Position numbers and translations under genes: made by a program. A DNA stretch of 64,000 nt from contig JAIYAV010000233.1 in the NCBI GenBank assembly GCA_027488855.1, forward strand, positions 1 to 64,000, read 5' to 3'. Under the pieces are notes generated by a model. It worked only from the letters and a program-made list of their open reading frames with translations. It was not told the DNA's origin and searched no databases. How positions within the stretch are numbered: position 1 is the first letter of the stretch; each line of letters opens with the position of its first letter. This stretch comes from Saprospiraceae bacterium (GTDB lineage: Bacteria > Bacteroidota > Bacteroidia > Chitinophagales > Saprospiraceae). Shown here piece by piece: positions 42,383 through 53,500 of this stretch.

Positions 42383-44803
42383 TCAATTCCCCACCCGCTC
42401 CATCTCATCACTCGCCGCACCACCATTCCGCCGCGCCGATTTCAGTGGCTTCCCAAAGCGATACGAAAAAGCCAGGTTGACCACCCGCGTATCCCAGTGA
42501 ATGATAAAATACTCCTCCGCGTCCGGGAAATCGGTCAACCCTTCCATGATCCGGGTATGCAAAAGATCCCTGACGCTGAGTTTGAGTGTCCCCTGTTTTT
42601 TTAGTACTGGTCGGGCTATCCCCAGGGCCAATTGCCCAGAATCGTAAACGAGTTCCTGAATGTCGTTGCGCGAGCGGGTGGTGTAGCTGCCCGAAATTTC
42701 GCCACTGTACACCTTACCCAATTGAAACTGGTTGTTGATGCTAAAATTCATCTGGGCGATGGATGAGCGATAGTCATTGCCCTGAAAACCGTTGAACGTT
42801 TTTTGGTTAAAAATCGCCTGACCGTTGAAAGACCACCATTTGGTTGGGGAAAAATTGGCGGCGACGGACAGGCCCAGGTTGTACATTTTACCCACATTGC
42901 CCCGCGTATAAATCAGGATGTCTTCGCCTTCCGACAAGAAGAGCTGTGAAAAATAATTCCTGATGATGCCATACGATACCGCCGTGCTGAGGAAGTCCTT
43001 GTACTGGTGGCTCAATTCCAGGTTCCAGGTGTATTGGGGTTGGAAAAAAGGATTGCCCCGTTCATAGGTGTACTTGTTGAGGATGTTGACAAAGGGATTG
43101 AGGTGTTGGAAGGCCGGGCGATCCAGGCGGCGGCCTGCCGTGAGGGTCAGCACATTGGAGGAGTCCAGTTGATAGGACAGGTAGCCAGAGGGAAAAAATC
43201 CGGCGTATTTGCGCGAAAAAGCCGAGTCGGGGCGCTCCACATTGCCTAACTGGTTCGCGTCGAAATTGGTGCGTTCGTAGCGCAAGCCGACCTGGAAGGA
43301 CAAACGATCCAACTTTTGCTCATAACTGCTGTACAGGGCGTGGATGTTTTCTTGGTACAGGAAGCGATTGGTTTTGCCGTAATCCTGGTACCAGGCCGTG
43401 CCATTTCCAATCTCGTAATCGGCGGTATTGTCCGTGTCGATGTTGGAGTTTTTATATCCCACTTCCCACTTCCCGTTGTCGTTGATTTGCCAGCTGTAAT
43501 CCACTTTTAAGGAGGCGATTTCCAGGAGGGAGGGCAAGTACCCACGTGCGCCTTCATTGTAGCCACCTGCGGCCAGCAGGGAATTGAGGAACAACTGACT
43601 GTTGTCGATGTCGTACTTGAGCCAGTCAAAATCTACGGACAACTGTTGGGTTTTGCTGAAATTGTGTTTGCCGTATACGTTGAATCCCCCCGATTTGAAC
43701 CAACCTGAACTGCTGCTTTTGGTGGCGATGCTGGAGTCGATTTGTCCGAGTGGAGTTTCCCAGGCCACCCGGGCATTGCCAATGCCTTTGCGGCGGTTGG
43801 TGATGCCGGTCAGACCCAGACCCAGGGTTGTTTTGTCCGAAAGATAATAATCGAAGCCGGTTTTGAGGGTGTTGTTGAAACTTTGGTTGACCAGCAGCGT
43901 AGGTTGATCCAGGCGGGATTCCAATTGGTCGTTTTGGTTGAAGTATTCCCGCAGGGCATACAAACGCATGTAGTTCCGATTGTAATTGCTGCTGTAAGTC
44001 AGGTAGCTATTGAAGCGTCCGTTGCGGTAGTTGAAGGCCAGGCTGTTGTTGCTTTTGGGGTAATAACCTTGGCCGTAAGCCGTGGTCAGGTTGCCGTTGA
44101 AGCCCTTTTGTTTGTTCTTTTTGGTCTTGATGTTGATGATGCCCGCGTTGCCACTGGCGTCGTATTTGGCGGAGGGGTTGGTGATCAGTTCGATTTGATC
44201 GACCTGGGTGGAACTCATGCCACTCAGGAGATTGGTCAATTCCGCCCCGCTCAGGTAAGTGGGTTTATCGTCGATGAGCACCAATACGCCTGTTTTGCCC
44301 ATCAGGCTGAGACCGCCGTTGCGGTCAACCATCACTCCGGGTGATTTTTCTAGTACTTCGAGTACGGTGGTTCCGGCGTTGGTCACTGAAGCGTCTACAT
44401 TGACGATGGTTTTGCCTTGCACTCTTTGGATGAGGGCTTTGCGAGCGGATACGGTGACGCCCTCCAAGGTTTTGCTGTCGGGTTGTAGGTTGAGACTGAG
44501 TTTTTGGGCCGCCAGGGTTTCGGGCTTGAGCTCGGTAATGAGTTCGGTGTACCCAACGTAGCGGATTTTGAGGGTATATGAGGTATTGGTTTTGAGCACA
44601 AAATTGATCAGGCCACGTTCGTCACTCACCGCCATTTGTAGTGGGGTAGGGGAGTTGTTGTTGAGCAATTCCACAGTGGCTCCTATCAAGGGCGCTTGGG
44701 TTTCATCCAGTAGCTTCAATTCAATGGGAAGATCGGTGCTCACTTGGGCCCAAGCAGCGGCTACTAAAAGACTCAACAAAATGGCAATTCCGTACCCGCG
44801 CAT
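42383..44803 (-). CDS. TonB-dependent outer-membrane receptor (OMP_b-brl type)
   Basis: 806 residues from the ATG at 44803; extension to 44866 lies before the signal peptide and is rejected. Leader ends AAAWAQ. Carboxypeptidase-like domain (LKLLDETQAPLIGATVELLN), plug (LEVLEKSPGVMVDR, VLIDDKPTYLSGAEL, IELITNPSAKYDASGN), then the barrel. Paralogue of the receptor at 28955-31339 with the same layout. Ligand unknown. Confidence 0.85.
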   Translation of the reverse strand: MRGYGIAILLSLLVAAAWAQVSTDLPIELKLLDETQAPLIGATVELLNNNSPTPLQMAVSDERGLINFVLKTNTSYTLKIRYVGYTELITELKPETLAAQKLSLNLQPDSKTLEGVTVSARKALIQRVQGKTIVNVDASVTNAGTTVLEVLEKSPGVMVDRNGGLSLMGKTGVLVLIDDKPTYLSGAELTNLLSGMSSTQVDQIELITNPSAKYDASGNAGIINIKTKKNKQKGFNGNLTTAYGQGYYPKSNNSLAFNYRNGRFNSYLTYSSNYNRNYMRLYALREYFNQNDQLESRLDQPTLLVNQSFNNTLKTGFDYYLSDKTTLGLGLTGITNRRKGIGNARVAWETPLGQIDSSIATKSSSSGWFKSGGFNVYGKHNFSKTQQLSVDFDWLKYDIDNSQLFLNSLLAAGGYNEGARGYLPSLLEIASLKVDYSWQINDNGKWEVGYKNSNIDTDNTADYEIGNGTAWYQDYGKTNRFLYQENIHALYSSYEQKLDRLSFQVGLRYERTNFDANQLGNVERPDSAFSRKYAGFFPSGYLSYQLDSSNVLTLTAGRRLDRPAFQHLNPFVNILNKYTYERGNPFFQPQYTWNLELSHQYKDFLSTAVSYGIIRNYFSQLFLSEGEDILIYTRGNVGKMYNLGLSVAANFSPTKWWSFNGQAIFNQKTFNGFQGNDYRSSIAQMNFSINNQFQLGKVYSGEISGSYTTRSRNDIQELVYDSGQLALGIARPVLKKQGTLKLSVRDLLHTRIMEGLTDFPDAEEYFIIHWDTRVVNLAFSYRFGKPLKSARRNGGAASDEMERVGN

Positions 44804-45032
44804 GTGTTTAGATTTTCGTGAGTGTTTATGCAACTTCTGAGGTGAAATTAAGAAACTTAAAAGCACAAAAGCTAATTTAAGTTTTTGTCGAAATCTTTAT
44901 TTCAGTGTGTAAGGAGTATCCAAACGGATTTTTGTAAAATACCTACGAATTCTCGAACAGTGCGCACGAATACCAGCTCCCTAAATCTTATTAGGCTCAA
45001 TACCTGGATATTTGAATCATAAATCAAACAGT

Positions 45033-46655
45033 ATGAAAAGGCATCGAAACTTAAAATTGTCATTGGAGCTAATCCTCGTTTTTCTTTTATTGCATTCCAC
45101 TGCAATACCGGGGCATACCGGTACCCCTTCTGTGGATTCTACCCGGCAGCAAAGCATCCAGCTTTTTAAACCTTACTTAAGTAGTTTGGGCTGGATCAAG
45201 GATTTGGTCAAAACGGCGCCGGAGTCTACACGTGCACGGAATCTCTCAGGCCTGGCCCAATTGGATACCTCTTGGCTGGATCAAGCTAAATTTTCCAATA
45301 AAATTCCCACTGAATGGTGCGGCTTCTGGGACGATATCATCGGCCATACCATCGATCTTTTTCCGTACAATGTGTTTAGAAAAAGAGACCTGCTTCGGGT
45401 TAAGGCCACCGCCGTGCATCAGGACAAAATTTTGATTGCCCTGAAAAATTTATTCGAAACCGAAGTGATAATGTTTCAAAAACTTCCCGGCATTAATGGT
45501 CCCCGATTCCAACTCATTGAACTCACGACTGAGCCTTACCAGGATCCTGAATTTGATTACCTCGAGCAACGCAAAAGCTCCATCCCTCAAATTATTCCTC
45601 AACACTTGTATGGCCATTATACGAAAAATGTTAGCTGGTTGAGTTTTAAGAGGCAAAAACCCACAATCACAGAAGATAAAATCTTTGCACTCAATCGTAC
45701 CTGGATCATCAAATCGAAAGGAGCTATATTTCACGAGAGCCGTCGGGCTTACCGACTCTATGCATGGGATGAAAAGACCAACATGCCAGGATATTTTTTG
45801 CTGGAAAAATATGGGATATACACTGATACCTGGAATTTGTCGCTTACTGTCGAACCCAGCAATATTGCAGGGGCAACCAGTCTTTTTTGGCTGGGCGCCA
45901 AATACGGTAGTTCCTTCTTGATTAGTAAAAGCCTGTTCCCTTTACTTTTACTGGCATTCATTTCGGTATTCATTTATTGGATGTATCGCCGCCGACTTGA
46001 GGTAATGAAGCGTGAACGCTCGCGTACCGAATTAGCCCTCAATGGACTGCGCGCTCAACTCAATCCCCACTTCCTGTTCAACTCCCTGGCTTCTATCCAG
46101 GACCTCGTCAATGAGGACAACAAACCAGCGGCCAATCGCTACTTCGACGAAATTGCCCGCTTGCTTCGCTACGTGGTGGATAGCTCCAAATATGCTTACA
46201 TGCCCTTGGCCCAGGAGCTTGAAGCTTTGGAAAAATACTGCTCACTTGAGGCCTTGCGCACTCCCTTTGAATACAGCTTTGAACTGGAGCCTGGCATCGA
46301 CCAAAACAACACCGAAATCCCCACCATGCTGCTCCAACCCTTTGTGGAAAATGCCATCTTGCATGGCCTGCGCCCTGGTACGGACCCCAAAGAGCTTAAG
46401 ATCAGCATTTGGGCCGAGAGTGGCAACCGGATAGGTATTTCCATCCAGGACAATGGCATCGGCATCGAGGAGGCACAGCACCGGGGGCGAAAACTCCAGG
46501 ATATCCGCGACCACCAAGGCTTGGCCACCACCCAACAGCGTATCCAGCTGCTCAATGAGGGTAAAAAAGAAAAAATCACCCTCCAAATTGCCGATCGAAG
46601 TCACCTCAAACCCGGCCAAACCGGCACCCTGGTCCGGCTATCAATTCCCATTTAA
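45033..46655 (+). CDS. LytS-like sensor histidine kinase (first of two paralogues)
   Basis: 540 residues from the ATG at 45033 (the longer frame starts with TTG at 45012). Signal-anchor, a periplasmic region of about 270 residues without a motif I recognise, a second helix (FPLLLLAFISVFIYWMY), then His_kinase (LRAQLNPHFLFNSLASIQDLV, phospho-His at about residue 345), a Tyr-x-x-Leu-rich helix (EKYCSLEALR), and HATPase (PTMLLQPFVENAILHGL, ISIQDNGIGI). The third gene of the unit is its likely partner. Confidence 0.9.
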   Translation: MKRHRNLKLSLELILVFLLLHSTAIPGHTGTPSVDSTRQQSIQLFKPYLSSLGWIKDLVKTAPESTRARNLSGLAQLDTSWLDQAKFSNKIPTEWCGFWDDIIGHTIDLFPYNVFRKRDLLRVKATAVHQDKILIALKNLFETEVIMFQKLPGINGPRFQLIELTTEPYQDPEFDYLEQRKSSIPQIIPQHLYGHYTKNVSWLSFKRQKPTITEDKIFALNRTWIIKSKGAIFHESRRAYRLYAWDEKTNMPGYFLLEKYGIYTDTWNLSLTVEPSNIAGATSLFWLGAKYGSSFLISKSLFPLLLLAFISVFIYWMYRRRLEVMKRERSRTELALNGLRAQLNPHFLFNSLASIQDLVNEDNKPAANRYFDEIARLLRYVVDSSKYAYMPLAQELEALEKYCSLEALRTPFEYSFELEPGIDQNNTEIPTMLLQPFVENAILHGLRPGTDPKELKISIWAESGNRIGISIQDNGIGIEEAQHRGRKLQDIRDHQGLATTQQRIQLLNEGKKEKITLQIADRSHLKPGQTGTLVRLSIPI

Positions 46656-46712
46656 ACTGCCTGCTTTTTTTCCCATTTCCTCAATTTTATGCTCGACTTA
46701 AATACGTCATCA

Positions 46713-48347
46713 ATGAACACTTTTCAAAAGCAATTTCAACTTGGTTTACTCGCATTGTTTGTGCTTTGCATGATGCTTTCCAACAATGTTGCGGCAAAAA
46801 CCAACCTCGATTCACTGCGCAAGGCTTCGATCCAATCTATTCTGCCTTACCTCGAGCAAATCGAACCTTTGCGCGAAGCAGTTCGCAAAGACAGTATGAC
46901 TTTTATCGGCATGCGGTTTATGCTGCGAATGAACAAAAACTGGTTGCAAAACGCCCAGTTCGCTACCTCAGTTGCGCCAGAATGGCGAGGCTTCCGCAAA
47001 GACGCTACACAAAAGGATCCGCTGGATCTTTTTGCGGATTATGCCCTCTTTGATGGTAAACTCGGCAAAGTGACTTCCTTTTTTCATCAGGGTGATGTAG
47101 CTGTGGTGCTGCTGAATATCCCTGGCAGTTTTACCATGATTATTCTCAATCGTGGTTCTGAGCAGTTTAACCCAGATGGCGCCAGTGTCAATATGTCTAT
47201 GTATGCTTTGCGGGAGGATCGTCCAATCGAGGTGAAGAAGCCCAAGTCTTTCTACCAGCCTACGCAACAAAAAATGCCTAAAGAGGCTCATGGTGAATAC
47301 GTCCCTGCTGAATACAATTCGCTTAAGGAAATTCTGCGCAATCCTCCTGCGCTCATCGTGAAAGACAGTACCATCAAGGCCCTGGGCCGCAAATGGAAAA
47401 TCCACACCGCTGGAATCATTGACGCCCCTGATGGGGAAAACCAAAAGGTTTACCGCGCCATGGCCTTTGACCAATCCGGCAAGGCCGGGTATTTTACCAT
47501 TGAACTGGGTTCTCTGGTTCAGATCAATCTGTTGTTGGAACAAAGTGATAAACTTGGACGTAATGCGTACCAGTTCAAGGTCAAACTCAAATCCAAGATG
47601 TTGAACCAGGAATACTTGTTCCTGTTCTTTAAAGGCCTTTTCGTATTACTGCTCGGTTTTAGTGGTTTTTCTTTTTTCCAAAACCGCAAGCTCAGCTTGC
47701 AGCGCGATCGTGCGAGCTTGGCCCTCACTGGTCTGCGCTCTCGGCTTAATCCACATTTTTTGTTCAACACCTTGGGCTCCATCCAAGACCTGATCCACGA
47801 AAAACAGTTTGACGCAGTCAATCGCTATTTTTCCGAGATGGCACAACTCATGCGTTATGTAGTGGATAGTGCCGCCCATGAGTTTTTGTTGCTTAAAGAT
47901 GAACTTGAGGCCCTGCGCAAGTATTGCTGCCTGGAGGCTTTGCGCAGCCCTTTTGATTTTTCCATTCAAGTAGATCCGCTGGTAGACCTGGAAAACGTCG
48001 AAATCCCCACGATGCTCTTGCAGCCTTTTGTCGAAAATGCGATCTTGCACGGCCTTCGCCCCAGCCATGGTCCCAAAAACTTAAGCGTAAAGGTGGAACA
48101 GCGATCACCTGAATTGCTCTACATTGCCATCGAAGATTCGGGCATCGGTATTGATGAAGCCCAACGCCGCCAACAAAACCGCGACCCCGACCCCAATCGT
48201 GGCCACCAGGGCATGGCCATGACCAACCAACGCATCGACTGGCTGAATGTGGGCAAATCGAATAAAATTGCGCTCCACATCCAGGATCGCAATCAGATTT
48301 CGCCCAGCCATACCGGCACCCTCGTTCAGCTATCGATCCCCCTGTAG
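46713..48347 (+). CDS. LytS-like sensor histidine kinase (second of two paralogues)
   Basis: 544 residues from the ATG at 46713 (46689 is an alternative in frame). Same layout as the gene before it: leader, about 270-residue periplasmic region, helix (GLFVLLLGFSGFSFF), His_kinase (LRSRLNPHFLFNTLGSIQDLI, His about residue 348) and HATPase (PTMLLQPFVENAILHGL). The kinase halves are very similar, the periplasmic halves diverged, as expected after duplication. 57 bases after the first copy. Confidence 0.9.
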   Translation: MNTFQKQFQLGLLALFVLCMMLSNNVAAKTNLDSLRKASIQSILPYLEQIEPLREAVRKDSMTFIGMRFMLRMNKNWLQNAQFATSVAPEWRGFRKDATQKDPLDLFADYALFDGKLGKVTSFFHQGDVAVVLLNIPGSFTMIILNRGSEQFNPDGASVNMSMYALREDRPIEVKKPKSFYQPTQQKMPKEAHGEYVPAEYNSLKEILRNPPALIVKDSTIKALGRKWKIHTAGIIDAPDGENQKVYRAMAFDQSGKAGYFTIELGSLVQINLLLEQSDKLGRNAYQFKVKLKSKMLNQEYLFLFFKGLFVLLLGFSGFSFFQNRKLSLQRDRASLALTGLRSRLNPHFLFNTLGSIQDLIHEKQFDAVNRYFSEMAQLMRYVVDSAAHEFLLLKDELEALRKYCCLEALRSPFDFSIQVDPLVDLENVEIPTMLLQPFVENAILHGLRPSHGPKNLSVKVEQRSPELLYIAIEDSGIGIDEAQRRQQNRDPDPNRGHQGMAMTNQRIDWLNVGKSNKIALHIQDRNQISPSHTGTLVQLSIPL

Positions 48348-48370
48348 CGGCAATCCTATGTGGTTGCCCT

Positions 48371-48489
48371 CCCGCCAACCCACGGTTTAACCCACGATTT
48401 AAATCGTGGGTTAAACCGTGGGAGGCTACCATATATACCCACCCCATGACTTTAGTCGTGGGAAAACCATGGCTTTAGTCGTGGGAAAA
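48371..48489. repeat. CCCACG...CGTGGG palindromes between kinase and regulator genes
   Basis: CCCGCCAACCCACGGTTTAA, a nested palindrome, then ATCGTGGGTTAAACCGTGGG, then two CCATG(A/G)CTTTAGTCGTGGG units ending just before the start codon at 48500. Flanks match the units at 24731-24954, but the stem sequence is different. Confidence 0.6.
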
Positions 48490-48499
48490 AAAACAAACA

Positions 48500-49240
48500 A
48501 TGATCCGAGCCATTCACATCGACGACGAACCCCACAACCACCGCAGCCTCGCCCGCATCCTGGCCGAAACCTGTCCGCAGGTCCAAATCCTCGGCCAAGC
48601 CGTGAACGCCGCCGAAGGCCGCACCCTCTACCTCCAAACCCAGCCCGACCTGGTTTTTCTCGATATTGAGATGCCAGACCAAAGCGGCTTCCAGTTTCTG
48701 GAGTCCATCACCCCAGTGCGTGCCGAAGTCATCTTCGTCACTGCCTACGACCAATACGCCCTGCGCGCCATTAAGTTCGCTGCTCTCGACTACCTACTAA
48801 AACCCATCAACGCTACTGAGGTGCAAGCCGCCGTGGCCAAGGTGCAGGAAAAACTCCTGGCTCGCTGGGGCAACCTACAGCTACAGCAACTCCTCGAAAA
48901 CCTGCGCAACCCACAGCAGCAACCCAAAATTGCGCTGCCTTCAGCCGAGCGTGTCGACTTCGTAGAACCCGATCAGATTCTCCGTTGCCAATCCGAAAAC
49001 GCCTACACCTATGTGTACCTGAGCGATGGCACCAAAATCCTGATTACCAAATCCCTGCGCGACTTTGAGAATCTACTAACGGATCATGGTTTTCTGCGCA
49101 CCCACCAGTCGCACCTGGTCAACCGCAAGTACGTCCGCTCCCTCCTCAAAAGAGACGGCGATAGCCTCTTGCTAACGGATGGAACCATCATTCCCATTTC
49201 TACTCGCCAAAAATCCGAAGTACTGGCGGGATTTAAGTGA
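48500..49240 (+). CDS. LytTR family response regulator
   Basis: 246 residues. Receiver: HIDDEPHN acidic pocket, Asp55 in LVFLDIEMPDQ, Thr/Ala in FVTAYDQYALRAI, Lys in YLLKPI. C-terminal LytTR DNA-binding domain: DQILRCQSENAYTYVYLSDG, RDFENLLTDHGFLRTHQSHLVNRKYV. The usual partner of LytS-type kinases; here two kinases precede it in the same orientation, with a hairpin cluster in between. Confidence 0.93.
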   Translation: MIRAIHIDDEPHNHRSLARILAETCPQVQILGQAVNAAEGRTLYLQTQPDLVFLDIEMPDQSGFQFLESITPVRAEVIFVTAYDQYALRAIKFAALDYLLKPINATEVQAAVAKVQEKLLARWGNLQLQQLLENLRNPQQQPKIALPSAERVDFVEPDQILRCQSENAYTYVYLSDGTKILITKSLRDFENLLTDHGFLRTHQSHLVNRKYVRSLLKRDGDSLLLTDGTIIPISTRQKSEVLAGFK

Positions 49241-49370
49241 GCGCAAATGAATTTGTTCATCGATCAGCTCCCAGATTGCCTTTTTTGATCCGTTCCAACC
49301 ATTAACACAAAGTGTGTGGTGGTCGGGGTGATTTGGGTTCACCTTAGAAACTATGCGCCTGCGGCGCTGA

Positions 49371-50378
49371 TTAGTTGCTGATCAATTTTCCGATCCGCCC
49401 ACCGCCGCCAGCAAAATAAATCGCGCTTCCATTTTTGGCTTTGCGGCAAACGTGGAAACTTTCTTTGCTGATCCAAGACCAGTTCTTGCCCTCATCAGTT
49501 GTGAAATCTACGCCATTTAAGCCGCAGGCGATCCAGTTTTTTTGCCCCAAATACTCCACGCAACTGCGGTAGCCGTGTGGGCCGTTTTTGGGCGCAGTAA
49601 AGGTTTTGCCCCCGTTTAGGGAAATGAAGCAATTGAGCGTCGTCGAATCCTTGGTCATAAAATCTCCACCGACTACAATGAGCGTTTTTTTGCCTTTGAG
49701 CGCGATGGAGTTGGAACCCGTGGTTTCTTTTCCCTGGATCAAGGGGAGATTGATTTTTTTACCCGACAAAAACAGGTTGGCTTGTTTTCCCCCGCTAGCC
49801 AAAGCATATTGTCCTGGACTGTACAATCGAATATTGGTGCCACTGCTGGCAAAAAAAGCTTCCCCCGTGGCTACTGCTGGTCGCTCATTCAGGGGGACTT
49901 CTTGCCAGCTATTGCCGCCATCGGCAGTTCTGGCCATAAATACCCGGCCTTGGAGCGGGTCACCGATGACGATGCCGTGTTGTGCATCCACAAAATCCAT
50001 GGCGTCGAGAAACATGGAAGTATCGCGGTTTTCGTAAACTTTGGTCCAGCTTTGGCCCGCGTCAGTGGTTTTGAGGATGTAGGCTGGTAAAGCAATGCCC
50101 ATGATGACGGCGGTTTGGGCATCAAAAGCTTCAATATCGCGGAAGTCGGTTTTTTCGTACCCTTTGACGCTCAGCCATTGCCAGCTTTGGCCCCCATCAA
50201 TGGAGCGGCCTACGGTACCCGAGCTACCACTTACCCAAAGCGTTTGGTCGTCGACTACACTTAAGCCTCGGAAAGAACTTTTGGTGCCGGCACTGAGTAC
50301 TTGCACACTTTGCGCAGCGCTGAAGATGGAAAGGATACAGCCAAGGAGCAGCAGATAATGTTTGGTTTTGACATACAT
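49371..50378 (-). CDS. Ycf48-like/BNR-repeat beta-propeller protein
   Basis: 335 residues from the ATG at 50378; extension to 50456 has no leader-like start. Leader ends SIFSAAQS. Repeats with the SxDGGxxW pattern: SIDGGQSWQW, TTDAGQSWTK, TADGGNSWQE, SLNGGKTFTA, TTDEGKNWSW. Propeller of the photosynthesis-system-stability-factor type, common in non-photosynthetic Bacteroidota as an exported protein of unknown function. 49241-49370 is non-coding. Confidence 0.8.
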   Translation of the reverse strand: MYVKTKHYLLLLGCILSIFSAAQSVQVLSAGTKSSFRGLSVVDDQTLWVSGSSGTVGRSIDGGQSWQWLSVKGYEKTDFRDIEAFDAQTAVIMGIALPAYILKTTDAGQSWTKVYENRDTSMFLDAMDFVDAQHGIVIGDPLQGRVFMARTADGGNSWQEVPLNERPAVATGEAFFASSGTNIRLYSPGQYALASGGKQANLFLSGKKINLPLIQGKETTGSNSIALKGKKTLIVVGGDFMTKDSTTLNCFISLNGGKTFTAPKNGPHGYRSCVEYLGQKNWIACGLNGVDFTTDEGKNWSWISKESFHVCRKAKNGSAIYFAGGGGRIGKLISN

Positions 50379-50544
50379 GGTTAACGCAATTGAATGCTGC
50401 TCGTATCGGTGGTGATCGGCAGCAATATTAGGACAATATTTTTGGATAAAATTCACCCTTTTGGGGGTAAAAAGGATATATGCAGAGAGAGGTTTTTCAC
50501 CACCTACGAAACCTAAGACACTTAAGAAGCACCCTAGGGTAAAT

Positions 50545-53500
50545 TTACTTGTTCGTTTTCCGCCAGGCCATTACCCCCAGGTTATTCCGTGCAATCAACA
50601 CCGTCCCATCCTTGAGTGTAGCCAGTTTCCGTCCCTGGCCATTCACCCAAAATCCACTTTGAGCCGGGCTCATGGCCGTCCAGTATTTCCCTTTGCGGGT
50701 GAGCACGCAACCATAATCCGCATCATAACGCCCCAAGCCGGGCCGGATGCCGTACCAGTTGCCTACGCTCAGGATTTCGTTTTGGCCATCGCCATTGAGG
50801 TCCATTTGGGCGAAGTTGAAAATCGGGGCCAATTGGGATTCGATCGGCAGAGCGGCCAGTGTGTATTGCCCCTTGCCCTGGTATTTGCCCCAGGAGGAGG
50901 CAAAATTGACCGCCCGATGATGGGTCGCCCCCTTCAACATTTCAGCGGTAAACACCTGTTCAAAACCACATTCGGCAAAAGGACGGTATTCCAGGAACTG
51001 TTTTTTCAGGATGTTCAACTGACTGGTCAGTTCATCCTTGCTGACGTAGGTATACCTGCGCCCTTGTTTGTAATAGGTGAGTATGGGGTCGGTTTGGTAG
51101 TTTTGGTCAAAATCTTTGACGTACAATTCCACGGGTAGCTCGGGCGAGGCTTTTAATTCGGCGTTTAAGCCCAGGTTGCCCAGCAGCAGGTCTTTTTTTC
51201 CATCCTGATCATAATCCACTGTAGTCACTGTATTCCACCAACCTTCGGAGTTGGGGATTTTGCTCAGGCTAAATTGGCTGTTCCGGATGGAAAATATACA
51301 CACTGGCATCCATTCTCCTACGATCACCAATTGTAAGCCTTCCGCTTGTTCCACGATACATGCGTCGCTGACCATGCCGATATTTTGCAGCTCCGGGGCC
51401 ACCTGAGCAGTCACTTCCTTGAAGTGTCCTTTGCCATCATTTTGGTACAAATGGCTGGCTGGAACCAGCCCGTAAGCAGGATAAATCGAACGACTGCCCA
51501 CGAATAAATCGAGGGCTCCATCCCCGTTGAAATCAAAAGGCACAACACAAGAGCCTTCAGCATAATCCAAAGGTAAGTTGTAGAGGTCTTGGGAAAACTT
51601 ACCTTTGCCATCGTTGACCAACAATACATCCAAAAGCGCTGGATTTTTCCCCGTATACTGGTGCCCAGCGGTAACCAGGTAGGCATCTAAATCGCGATCC
51701 TGATCCGCATCAAAAAAAACAGCATCCACAATTTCCAGCATGGAATCAATCAACAAATCCTCAGCAACAAATTTGTTTGGGCTCATTTGTTTGTACAAAA
51801 ACACCTTGCGACCGCCGAATAATACATCTTCCAGCCCATTGCCATCTACATCACCTATCGCCAAAGCAGGTCCCTGGGTGGAAAGCATATGTGGCATCAG
51901 TTGTTCGCTATCGAAGTCAATGTGCTCATTTTCAGCGTGTAGATAATCCAATCCCAACTTTAAAGCAGACTCTTGTAAAAATGGAGGCGCAGCAAAGGCG
52001 ATTTTGGGGCTTTTGACTCCTTGGTATTGAATGTTCAGCGATTGATCGACCTTTACATTTTTGAGTTGTTGTATTTTTCCATCAGGCCATTGTACCTCAA
52101 GGGTTTCTATCTTTTTAGCTTTTCCTAAACCAAAATGCAGGACTGGCTCCACGGCAGATTGAAAACCCCGGGTGCTGTACAATTCCTGGATTTGTTCTTT
52201 GCCATCCGCGACAATGCGGACGCGAGTACCAAATCCAAAGGGATTTTTCCCCGGCATTTGTAAACGGATGCTCAACCAGTGTTGGTCGGGTTTGCTCTGG
52301 GCGGTGTTTTCGTACAAACTGGCGGTTTCATTCAAGTTGTTCAGCACCAAATCCAGGTCGCCATCCTGATCGAAGTCGGCATAAGCTGCACCGTTGGAAC
52401 AACCCGTAAAATTGAGCCCCCAGGCGGCGGAAACATCGTCAAATTGCAGATCGCCTAGGTTGCGGTAAGCGAAATTGGCAACTTTGCCAAAAGGCATTTT
52501 TTCTACTAAAGCCAGGTCAGGTGCCGATTGTTGAACGCTGCTGTTGGAGCTGAACTTGAGGTAATCCAAATCGTTGGGCCGCCGCCAGATGCCGTTGCCA
52601 ATGAAGAGGTCTTTCCAGCCATCGTTGTCAAAATCGGCCAGTAAGGGTGCCCAACTCCAATCGCTGGCGTTGATGCCTGCCAGTTGGCCGATTTCTGAAA
52701 ATCCTGGATGTTGCTGCCCCGGGACTGCCCCTCGATTGAGTTGCAACATGTTGCGGGGGTATTGGAAATGATAGCCGTAGTTGAGTTTGGCCTGAAAGAT
52801 GTTGTAAGGATCGGCACCTACGGAGCTTTTGTTGATGCGCTCATCGTTGGCTTTCATGTCCATCGTGACCAGGTCCATCCAGCCATCGTTGTTGATATCG
52901 GCCAGGTCATTGCCCATCGAAAAGGTGCTGGTATGGCCCATGGATTGTGCCACGGCTTCCTGAAAAGTGCCGTCGCCCTGGTTGAAATAGAGGTAGTCGT
53001 TTTCATGAAAATCGTTGGACACGTAAATGTCGGGCCAGCCGTCGTTGTTGAGGTCGCCAATGGCGATGCCCAAGCCAAAACCAATTTTACTGCCATAAAT
53101 GCCCGCACTGGCGCTGACGTCTTCAAAACGATCGCCATTGTTGCGGTACAAACGATCGCCGGATAGCTCGTCGCGCTTGGTACGAATGGTTGCACGGTTG
53201 TAGTTTTCGGCGTCGTGGATGGAATGGTTGAGCAGGTAGCAGTCGAGATCACCATCGCGGTCGTAGTCAAAAAAAGCAGCCTGGGTGGAGAAGCCGATAA
53301 AGTCGAGGCCGTATTGGGCGGCTTGTTCGCTGAATTTCCCCTTGCCGTCGTTGATGTACAATTGGTTGCGGCCACGCAGGGTTTTGTACTGCCCCACCTG
53401 GCAAACGTAAATGTCCAGCGCTCCGTCACCGTTGACGTCGGCCATGGTGACGCCCGTTGACCAGCCTCCATTTTGCTGAATGCCAGCTTCCTTGGTAACG

